DNA from: an uncultured Anaerococcus sp. | GTDB lineage: Bacteria; Bacillota; Clostridia; Tissierellales; Peptoniphilaceae | DNA length: 10,534 nt | Assembly: GCA_900550345.1 (NCBI GenBank) | Contig: URRX01000039.1 | Location: 1 to 10,534 of the forward strand | Direction: 5' to 3' | Part shown: one piece after another, positions 1 through 5,195 of the stretch | Layout of the letters: the number at the start of each line of letters is the position of its first letter | How positions within the stretch are numbered: the first letter of the stretch is position 1 | Program-made: the position numbers and the translations under genes | The notes under the pieces: model-generated | The model's input: only the letters and a program-made list of their open reading frames with translations | Told to the model about the DNA's origin: nothing | The model's database searches: none

Positions 1-62
1 ACCTATGTTTTAAAATATATTTTCTTAAGTATCTTCATAAGAATAACATTTTTAAAATTTTT

Positions 63-81
63 AATGATAATGCAAATCGTT
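63..81. promoter_or_regulatory. Candidate Zur/Fur-type operator dyad
   Basis: AATGAT at 63-68 and ATCGTT at 76-81 form an interrupted dyad of 19 bp in total (5 of 6 arm positions match), which is the usual size of a Fur-family box. It lies directly upstream of the -35 element of a zinc uptake operon, where a zinc-responsive repressor would be expected. The match is short and the region is AT-rich, so this is only a candidate. No Zur or AdcR gene lies in the window. Confidence 0.3.
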
Positions 82-82
82 C

Positions 83-111
83 TTGACATTTGTTATTTTT
101 ATTGCTAATAT
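83..111 (+). promoter_or_regulatory. Sigma-A promoter of the zinc uptake operon
   Basis: A perfect TTGACA -35 box (83-88) is followed after 17 bp by TAATAT (106-111), preceded by TG at 103-104 as in extended -10 promoters. Transcription would start near 118, leaving a leader of about 58 nt before the zinT-like gene. No other promoter is evident before znuA, znuC or znuB, so this one probably drives the whole operon. Confidence 0.75.
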
Positions 112-122
112 TTAATTGTCGA

Positions 123-136
123 TAGTTAATTAACTA
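123..136. promoter_or_regulatory. Perfect 14-bp palindrome at transcription start, possible operator
   Basis: TAGTTAATTAACTA is a perfect palindrome just downstream of the predicted start site, a position where a bound repressor would block initiation. It contains the half-sites GTTAA and TTAAC, the same pentamers as the streptococcal AdcR box (TTAACnnGTTAA) but in the opposite arrangement. It is therefore not a canonical AdcR site. Chance palindromes are common in AT-rich DNA. Confidence 0.3.
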
Positions 137-175
137 AAAATACAAATTTATAAATTAAATAATAAGGAGAATAAA

Positions 176-880
176 ATGAAAAATAAAAAATCACTTAGTT
201 TAATTGCCCTTTTATCTTTGGGCCTTGTTATGACAGCTTGTGGGAAAGATCAAAAAAATGATGAGACTTCAAGTTCAAATGTTTCTCAAGAAATGAAAAA
301 AGATGATGCTTCTAATAAGAGCAATGCTTCTTCAGATGATAAAAGCAATGCTACTTCAGATGATAATAAAGAAAAATCTAGTGAAGTAAGTCTTGCTGAC
401 TGGGAAGGTGAATGGAATGATATGGGCGGATATCTTGAAAAAGATGAAGTTCAAAATGCTTTTAAAACTTTAGCTGAAAAAGAAAAAGTTGATGAAAAAG
501 AAGCTAAGGAAAATTATTTAAAGAAAAGAAAATGTGATTTTGGTGGTCTTGAAATAAAAGATAACAAAATCAAATTCTTAAAAGATTTCCCAGATAAAAA
601 AGGTGAAGTTATAAGCGAAAGCGAATATAAATATGTTGAAAAACAAGAAGTAGAACACGGCGGCCATAAATTAGAATGGGATATTTTTGAAGCTGTAAAT
701 GATGATGCACCTTATAAATATATTCTTATGATGCCAATTCACGGAGAAGAAAGTCTAACACATTTCCACATGAGATATGGCGATGACAAGGATAAATTAT
801 TAAAAGAAGAAGGATGGTTCCCTACTTTTGTAAAACCAAATACAACTGATGCACAAATAATTGATGAAATTACTGAATAG
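176..880 (+). CDS. zinT: ZinT-domain zinc-binding lipoprotein
   Basis: This 234-aa protein is a predicted surface lipoprotein. It has a basic start, a hydrophobic stretch to about residue 21, and a lipobox-like MTAC with the acylated Cys at 22. A low-complexity Ser/Asn/Asp/Lys linker (about 24-70) tethers a C-terminal ZinT/YodA domain (about 73-234). The domain opens with LADWEGEWN and ends with THFHMRYGDD and WFPTF, both family hallmarks. His189, His196 and His198 match the family's metal-binding H...HxH set. In Gram-negatives ZinT is periplasmic and hands zinc to ZnuA; in streptococci the domain is fused to AdcA. Here it is free-standing and is the first gene of the znu operon. The start has an AAGGAGA ribosome binding site at 164-170. 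The family assignment is firm; the exact metal is inferred. Confidence 0.88.
   Translation: MKNKKSLSLIALLSLGLVMTACGKDQKNDETSSSNVSQEMKKDDASNKSNASSDDKSNATSDDNKEKSSEVSLADWEGEWNDMGGYLEKDEVQNAFKTLAEKEKVDEKEAKENYLKKRKCDFGGLEIKDNKIKFLKDFPDKKGEVISESEYKYVEKQEVEHGGHKLEWDIFEAVNDDAPYKYILMMPIHGEESLTHFHMRYGDDKDKLLKEEGWFPTFVKPNTTDAQIIDEITE
320..367 (+). repeat. Two-copy 24-bp tandem repeat in the lipoprotein linker
   Basis: Bases 320-343 and 344-367 are tandem 24-bp copies differing at two positions. They encode SNASSDDK and SNATSDDN inside the flexible linker of the ZinT lipoprotein. Such in-frame repeats can expand or contract by slippage and would change only the reach of the domain from the membrane. 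Confidence 0.8.
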
Positions 881-887
881 ATTATAT

Positions 888-907
888 GGGTTGAAATTTT
901 TCAACCC
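888..907 (+). terminator. Intercistronic hairpin between zinT and znuA
   Basis: GGGTTGAAA at 888-896 pairs with TTTCAACCC at 899-907, a 9-bp inverted repeat with a minimal TT centre (in practice probably 8 bp with a 4-nt loop). The following TCTTTCT is only weakly T-rich and the znuA ribosome binding site begins 7 nt later. A leaky terminator or an RNA-processing/stability hairpin is more likely than a full stop. It would make zinT mRNA more abundant than znuACB mRNA. Confidence 0.5.
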
Positions 908-925
908 TCTTTCTAAGGAGGAAGA

Positions 926-2266
926 ATGAAAAAAAGATATATAAGTTTTTTTGTTTTCTTACTTTTTCTATTTAGCTCTTGTGCAAATAAGAATGAGCAC
1001 TCTTCTGATAAACCTTTGGTTTATACTTCTTTTTATCCTGTTAACGAAATGACAAAAATGATTGGTGATGACACAATAGATGTTGAATCTTTTATGCCCC
1101 TTGATAAACAACCTCACCTTTGGGAGCCAAGTCCTAAAGATATGAAAAAATTAGCAAAGTGCGATCTTTTGGTTGTAAATGGTGCCAATATGGAACCTTG
1201 GCTTGATAAGGTTAAGGAAAATTTACCAAATCTTGATATTTTAAAATTATCTGACTCTGTTGACCTTATTACTTATAAGGGAGCAGCAGCTATCGGTGAT
1301 TTTCAATACATGTCCAAGGTAAATTTAAAAAAGGGAAAAAATAAATTTGATTTTGGCCACACTCATGAAGATATGATGAGGGTTGCCTTTATAAAAGATG
1401 ATGGTAGTCGTGGAGAAAATTTGGTGAAAAAATGTAAAGATATAATGAGCCAAAAAGGAGAGTTGATTCATCAAAAAGAAACTTTCGACCTTGAAGAAGG
1501 AAAGGTTTATGGACTTGAAATGGGACATGAGTCTGGAGAGGTTTTCTTTAATGTTCCAAAAGATGGAGACTATATTTTTATAAGCGACAGGATAAGTGAA
1601 GATCTTCTTCCATATAATTTGGTTGGAAGCGATGGTAAATTTTTAAAAGATGAAAAAAAGGAAGAGCCTTTGATGGAGGGTTCATCTTCTGGATTTGATA
1701 AAATAACTTATGATCCCCACTCATGGTTATCCATTACCAATGCAAAAAAATATTTAAATGCTATCAATGAAAAATTAACCGAGAAATATCCGAAAAATGA
1801 AAGAGTTTATAGGAAAAATAAATTAAAGTATGTTGATAAACTTACTGATATTGATGCAAAATATAAGGAAAAATTTTCAAAAATCGATAAAAATAATAGA
1901 AATTTCTTAGTAATTCATTATGCCTATGCTTATATTGCAAGAGATTTTGATTTGTTTCAATATCCATTACAAGGATTGACCAGTTTAGAAAATCCTAGCC
2001 TTAAAACTATAAAAAAAGCCATAGACTTTTCTGAAAGTAAAAATATTTCCACAGTTTTCTATGAATATGGACAAAATCCAAAGCAAGCTAAAGCCTTAGC
2101 CGAAGAAATCGGTGGAAAAGTATCCCCTCTTGCATCTATGGAATATGTGAATAAAGAGCAGGAAAAAAACAAACTTAATTATATTGATCTTATGGAAATG
2201 AATCTTGAAAATCTCTACAAATCTATGAGCAAGGAGGAAAATAATGAAAGCAGTATCAATAAATAA
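926..2266 (+). CDS. znuA: Zinc ABC transporter substrate-binding lipoprotein (ZnuA/AdcA type) with large insert
   Basis: This cluster A-I metal-binding lipoprotein of 446 aa is the extracellular zinc receptor of the ABC importer. The signal peptide ends in FSSC with the lipid-bearing Cys at 19. The N-lobe carries QPHLWEPSP with ligand His64, the C-lobe opens with YDPHSWL with His265, and VIHYAYAYIA supplies His331; these are the three family histidines. FYEYGQNPKQAKALAEEIG is the usual late motif, but the common LDPLG aspartate region reads SPLASMEYV here. His64 and His265 are about 200 residues apart instead of the usual 80 or so. The extra 110-120 residues (about 118-240) include GHTHED (His145, His147) and GHESG (His201) and seem beta-rich. 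This insert sits where other ZnuA proteins have a His-rich loop. The start follows AAGGAGG at 915-921. Confidence 0.9.
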   Translation: MKKRYISFFVFLLFLFSSCANKNEHSSDKPLVYTSFYPVNEMTKMIGDDTIDVESFMPLDKQPHLWEPSPKDMKKLAKCDLLVVNGANMEPWLDKVKENLPNLDILKLSDSVDLITYKGAAAIGDFQYMSKVNLKKGKNKFDFGHTHEDMMRVAFIKDDGSRGENLVKKCKDIMSQKGELIHQKETFDLEEGKVYGLEMGHESGEVFFNVPKDGDYIFISDRISEDLLPYNLVGSDGKFLKDEKKEEPLMEGSSSGFDKITYDPHSWLSITNAKKYLNAINEKLTEKYPKNERVYRKNKLKYVDKLTDIDAKYKEKFSKIDKNNRNFLVIHYAYAYIARDFDLFQYPLQGLTSLENPSLKTIKKAIDFSESKNISTVFYEYGQNPKQAKALAEEIGGKVSPLASMEYVNKEQEKNKLNYIDLMEMNLENLYKSMSKEENNESSINK

Positions 2267-2915
2267 TTTGAATTTTTCTTATTCACAAACTCCAGTTTTA
2301 AAAGATTGTAATTTAAATGTTGATGTTGGTGAGTTTACAGTTATTCTTGGCGGAAATGGGTCAGGTAAGTCGACTTTAATAAAGCTTATGCTTGGAGAGC
2401 TAAAAAAGAATAGTGGAGAAATTAAAATTCTTGGAAAAAATATTGAAGATTATGTTTCTTTCAAAGACATTGGTTATGTTCCACAAATAAATATAGTAAA
2501 TAAAATTGCCTTTCCTATAACTTGCCTTGAGCTAGTTTCATTAAATCTTTACGAAGAATTTGGTTTTATTAAAATTCCCAAGAAAAATCATTACCAAAAA
2601 GCAAAAGATATATTAAAAAAAATGGGCATGGAATCTTATATCAACACTCCTGTAAATGAATTGTCGGGAGGTCTTGCTCAAAGAGCAATGATTTCAAAAG
2701 CTATGATAAATGATCCAAAAATTTTGATTCTTGATGAACCAACAGCGGGAGTTGACAAGTATTCTAAGGACCATTTTTTTGAAACAATAGATTTTCTTTC
2801 AAAGAAATTTAATGTAACTATAATTATGGTTACTCATGAATTAAAAGAAATGGAATCTTTGAGTATTGATTTTACAAAATATGAAATGATAGAAGGGAGT
2901 TTGAAAAAATGCTAG
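2244..2915 (+). CDS. znuC: Zinc ABC transporter ATP-binding protein
   Basis: This 223-aa single-domain ABC ATPase energises zinc import from the cytoplasmic face. Motifs in order are Walker A GGNGSGKST (36-44), Q-loop YVPQ, signature LSGGLAQR (140-147), Walker B ILILDEP (160-166), D-loop AGVD and H-loop His198 in VTHE. All catalytic residues are present and the length is normal for the ZnuC/AdcC group. The start overlaps the end of znuA by 23 nt and has a strong AAGGAGG at 2231-2237, so translation is coupled. The family also serves manganese and iron importers; zinc is inferred from the ZinT gene in the same operon. Confidence 0.93.
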   Translation: MKAVSINNLNFSYSQTPVLKDCNLNVDVGEFTVILGGNGSGKSTLIKLMLGELKKNSGEIKILGKNIEDYVSFKDIGYVPQINIVNKIAFPITCLELVSLNLYEEFGFIKIPKKNHYQKAKDILKKMGMESYINTPVNELSGGLAQRAMISKAMINDPKILILDEPTAGVDKYSKDHFFETIDFLSKKFNVTIIMVTHELKEMESLSIDFTKYEMIEGSLKKC

Positions 2916-3709
2916 AATTTGCTTTTATGAGAAAGGCACTTATTTTGGGATTTTTACTTTCTATTATGATCCCTATAATAGGAATTGTAATGGTAAATAG
3001 AAAAACTTCCATGATAGGTGATGCCCTATCTCATACAGCTCTTGCTGGAGTTGGGATGGGCCTAATATTAGGTTTTGATCCACTTTTAGGATCTTCAATC
3101 GTTTGTGTTGTCGCTGCTTTTTTGATAGAACTTATAAGAAAAAAACTTCCCCAATATGGTGATATGGCAACAGCTGTTATTATGAGTACAGGTCTTGGAA
3201 TTGCAGCTATTCTTTCAGATTTTGCTCCCGGGGGAAATTCTTTTGAATCTTACCTTTTCGGATCAATTTCATCAGTTACAGATAGAGATATAGTAAACAC
3301 AAGTATTGCCTTTATTTTGGTTTTAATATTATCAATTTCAAGATACTCATCTCTTTTAGCTATAGCAATAGATCCAAATACAGCTAGGCTTGCTGGAGTA
3401 AAAGTAAAAAGCTTAGACGCATCTTTTACTCTCCTTGCAGCCATAACTATAGCCTTGTCTGTAAAAATAATTGGAGCTTTAATGGTTACAAGCTTAATAG
3501 TTTTACCAGTAGCAACAGCCTTAATTATTGCTAAAAGTTATAAACAAACATTTTTTATAACAATTACACTCGGCGTAGTCTATATGATGCTTGGTATTAT
3601 TCTAAGCTATCAATTCGATATAAAGCCAGGTGGAGCAATTGTTGTAAATTCAATAATAGGAATGTTATTCTTTGTTTTATATAAAAAGTTAAGAAAAAAT
3701 AAAGTATAA
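2909..3709 (+). CDS. znuB: Zinc ABC transporter permease, ABC-3 family
   Basis: This 266-aa polytopic membrane protein (about eight hydrophobic segments) is the channel subunit of the zinc importer. It shows typical ABC-3 sequence: MVNRKTSMIGDALSHTALAG in the N-terminal third, the cytoplasmic DPNTARLAGV segment that usually contacts the ATPase, and the late IKPGGAIVV stretch. Its length is usual for ZnuB/AdcB. The start overlaps the znuC stop by 7 nt, with an AGGGAG ribosome binding site within the znuC end. It is the last gene of the operon; a strong terminator begins 6 nt after the stop. Confidence 0.93.
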   Translation: MLEFAFMRKALILGFLLSIMIPIIGIVMVNRKTSMIGDALSHTALAGVGMGLILGFDPLLGSSIVCVVAAFLIELIRKKLPQYGDMATAVIMSTGLGIAAILSDFAPGGNSFESYLFGSISSVTDRDIVNTSIAFILVLILSISRYSSLLAIAIDPNTARLAGVKVKSLDASFTLLAAITIALSVKIIGALMVTSLIVLPVATALIIAKSYKQTFFITITLGVVYMMLGIILSYQFDIKPGGAIVVNSIIGMLFFVLYKKLRKNKV

Positions 3710-3714
3710 AAGTT

Positions 3715-3756
3715 GGGCCTTACAAAATATAATATTTTGTAAGGCCCATTTTAAAT
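3715..3756 (+). terminator. Rho-independent terminator of the zinc operon
   Basis: GGGCCTTACAAAATAT (3715-3730) and its reverse complement (3732-3747) form a near-perfect palindrome around one base, giving a stem of about 14 bp with a GC-rich base. It is followed by ATTTTAAATTT. It starts 6 nt after the znuB stop and closes the operon. Confidence 0.88.
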
Positions 3757-3866
3757 TTAAAAAATTCACCCAGCTTAGTTTTGCTTTCATAAATTTGATA
3801 AATTAATATCTTTAATTATAGATTAAAATATATAGTATTGATTAATAAGTAGTGTTTTGATAAAAT

Positions 3867-3872
3867 TATAAT
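3867..3872 (+). promoter_or_regulatory. Possible -10 box for the membrane-anchored protein gene
   Basis: A perfect TATAAT lies 37 nt upstream of the chosen start codon. No good -35 is correctly spaced: TTGATT at 3838-3843 is 23 bp away. The gene follows a strong terminator, so it needs its own promoter, but this one is only tentative. The rest of 3757-3909 is AT-rich and shows nothing else that I can support. Confidence 0.35.
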
Positions 3873-3909
3873 AAATTATGAAGAAAATTTGTTTATGAAA
3901 GGAAATCAT

Positions 3910-4893
3910 ATGAAAAAAACAATTACAAAAATTTTATTTGCTGTTTTGGGACTGTGTGTTCTTGGAGCAATCGCTTTTTTTGCCTTTGGTCAAAAGGGTG
4001 GAAAAAGTATTTTGAAAAAATCTGATGGAAAAATTGATACTTCAAAAGCTGATATTAAGGTTGAAATTAGTGGTTTTGATGGTTATGGTAAGGCAAAACT
4101 TTCAAAAAAAGAAGTTGAAAATTTGGATATAGAATCTTTAAACGATGATTATTCAACTGATGATATTTTAGACAATGTTGACATAAAACTAAAAGCCAAC
4201 AAATTAGAAAATCTTTCTAATGGTGATGAAATTGAGATTACTATGACTTTTGAAAATAATTCTGACCTTGATATAGATATTTCTGATAAAAAAGTCGTTA
4301 AAAAAATCAAAGTTAAAGGACTTGAAGAAATTATAAATTCTTTGGATGATCTTGATGATGATACCCTTGATAGGATGAATAAGGATGCAATCAAAAATCT
4401 TTCAAAAGATTTTTACGATCCATATAAAGGCTCTGATATCGATAACTATACTGTTGGCAATAAGATGAATTATGAATTTAACCAACTTTCTACCCTAGAA
4501 AAACCTCTAACTGAAAAAGAAATTATTGAAAAAAGCAAATTTGATAACCAAAAATCTTATGCTATTGCTATAATTTATGAAATTAAATTTGAAGAAGTTA
4601 AAAAGTATAAATGGGATGATGTTACCAATAAAAAAGTAATTACCAAAAAAGAACCAAGGGCAAAATATGCTGTATTTACTTTTGAAAACATCCAAAAAAA
4701 TAATGGTGGAATCATTTATTCTACAAACAGACCTTATTTAGTTGATAGCGAAGAAAAAGCTCTAAATCAAATAAAATATGATGGTTATGAATTAATTAAT
4801 GATGAAGATGAAAAAACCGAAATAAGTAATGAAACAAGCAATGACCAAAAAAATCAAGATAATAAAAACGATGATAATGCTTCAAATAATTAA
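3910..4893 (+). CDS. Membrane-anchored extracellular protein of unknown function
   Basis: This 327-aa protein has a short basic N-terminus, one hydrophobic helix (about residues 8-27, no convincing lipobox) and a long acidic extracellular part. I chose ATG 3910 because AAAGGA at 3898-3903 sits 6 nt before it; in-frame TTG 3889 and ATG 3895 lack such a site. The ectodomain begins with VEISGFDGYGKAKL (about 51-64), then LENLSNGDEIEITM and VKGLEE. From memory, this pattern is seen in Firmicutes membrane proteins that often carry an N-terminal zinc ribbon, which is absent here. A second region (about 155-300) contains YAVFTFENIQKNNGG and is rich in aromatic residues. The tail is a low-complexity Asn/Asp/Glu/Lys stretch. 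No enzymatic motif is visible. It stands alone, convergent with clpC. Confidence 0.8.
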   Translation: MKKTITKILFAVLGLCVLGAIAFFAFGQKGGKSILKKSDGKIDTSKADIKVEISGFDGYGKAKLSKKEVENLDIESLNDDYSTDDILDNVDIKLKANKLENLSNGDEIEITMTFENNSDLDIDISDKKVVKKIKVKGLEEIINSLDDLDDDTLDRMNKDAIKNLSKDFYDPYKGSDIDNYTVGNKMNYEFNQLSTLEKPLTEKEIIEKSKFDNQKSYAIAIIYEIKFEEVKKYKWDDVTNKKVITKKEPRAKYAVFTFENIQKNNGGIIYSTNRPYLVDSEEKALNQIKYDGYELINDEDEKTEISNETSNDQKNQDNKNDDNASNN

Positions 4894-4942
4894 TTTTAAT
4901 TTGTAAGATTCACTATTATTCAAAAAGTTTATTATTAAAAAA

Positions 4943-4973
4943 TCTAATAATAAAAGAGGCTAATAAAGCCTCT
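4943..4973 (-). terminator. Left terminator hairpin copy, oriented for minus-strand transcripts
   Basis: AGAGGCT (4955-4961), loop AATAA, AGCCTCT (4967-4973) form a 7-bp GC-rich stem. Read on the minus strand it is followed by TTTATTATTAG, a usable U-rich tail. On the plus strand it is followed by CAGAGTATT, with no T-run. It is therefore suited to stop the clpC operon transcript, but lies more than 220 nt past the clpC stop. It is an exact duplicate of 5171-5189. Confidence 0.65.
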
Positions 4974-5189
4974 CAGAGTATTAACAAACCCTCAAGCACG
5001 AATATCTGACTCCAAAAATTGTTGATTTCTAAATTTCAAAATTCTAAAATCGCAAACTCGCTAACGCTCAAGCAGTGCGATTTTTAACGAATTTTTAAAT
5101 TTGAAATCAAATCAATTTTTTACGTATGATATTCTTAGCATGAGGATTTGTATAATTTGTCAACATCCTGAGAGGCTAATAAAGCCTCT
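4955..5189. repeat. Identical 19-bp direct repeats flanking a foldback element
   Basis: AGAGGCTAATAAAGCCTCT occurs at 4955-4973 and again at 5171-5189 in the same orientation (the loop is AATAA in both). The match is exactly 19 bp; bases on either side differ. The copies bound the 197-bp inverted repeat precisely, as a target-site duplication or a recombination-generated duplication would. Confidence 0.85.
4974..5170. mobile_element. 197-bp imperfect inverted repeat, MITE-like foldback element without genes
   Basis: The left arm (4974-5054, 81 nt) aligns with the reverse complement of the right arm (5076-5170, 95 nt) along nearly its full length, around a 21-nt centre (5055-5075). Blocks in order (left arm / right-arm complement): CAG in both; TTAACAAA / TTGACAAA; CCTCAAGCACGAATATC / CCTCATGCTAAGAATATC; AAAAATTG and TTGATTTC in both; AAATTTCAAAATTC / AAATTTAAAAATTC; AAAATCGCA in both. 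The main gap is about 12 nt in the right arm. The termini are CAG and CTG. There is no credible ORF. Either transcript direction would fold into a long hairpin. A MITE-like or REP-like element is the best description; the family is not recognised. Confidence 0.65.
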
Positions 5190-5195
5190 TTTTTT
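5171..5195 (+). terminator. Right terminator hairpin copy, oriented for plus-strand transcripts
   Basis: AGAGGCT (5171-5177), loop AATAA, AGCCTCT (5183-5189) is followed by a seven-T run ending at 5195, a textbook plus-strand terminator for the 3910-4893 gene. On the minus strand it begins just after the clpC stop but is followed by CAGGATGTTG with no U-run, so it should stop clpC transcripts poorly. The T-run overlaps the clpC stop codon. Confidence 0.75.

Noticed and set aside
123..136. Canonical AdcR box
   Set aside because: The pentamers are in the order GTTAA-TTAAC instead of TTAAC-GTTAA, so it does not match the known AdcR consensus.
1325..1528. Antisense ORF within znuA
   Set aside because: It is Phe/Ile-rich, lacks a start context and lies entirely opposite a well-supported coding frame.
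3889..3909. Upstream TTG or ATG start for the membrane-anchored protein
   Set aside because: Neither has a ribosome binding site; ATG 3910 does, and it begins with a typical basic segment before the membrane helix.
5046..5084. AAAATCGCA...TGCGATTTT as an independent terminator
   Set aside because: It is the innermost stem of the larger foldback with a 21-nt loop, and the surrounding arm sequence explains it better than a separate terminator.
4955..5189. CRISPR-like repeat pair
   Set aside because: There are only two copies, about 200 bp apart, each a self-complementary terminator hairpin, and the intervening DNA is itself an inverted repeat rather than a spacer.
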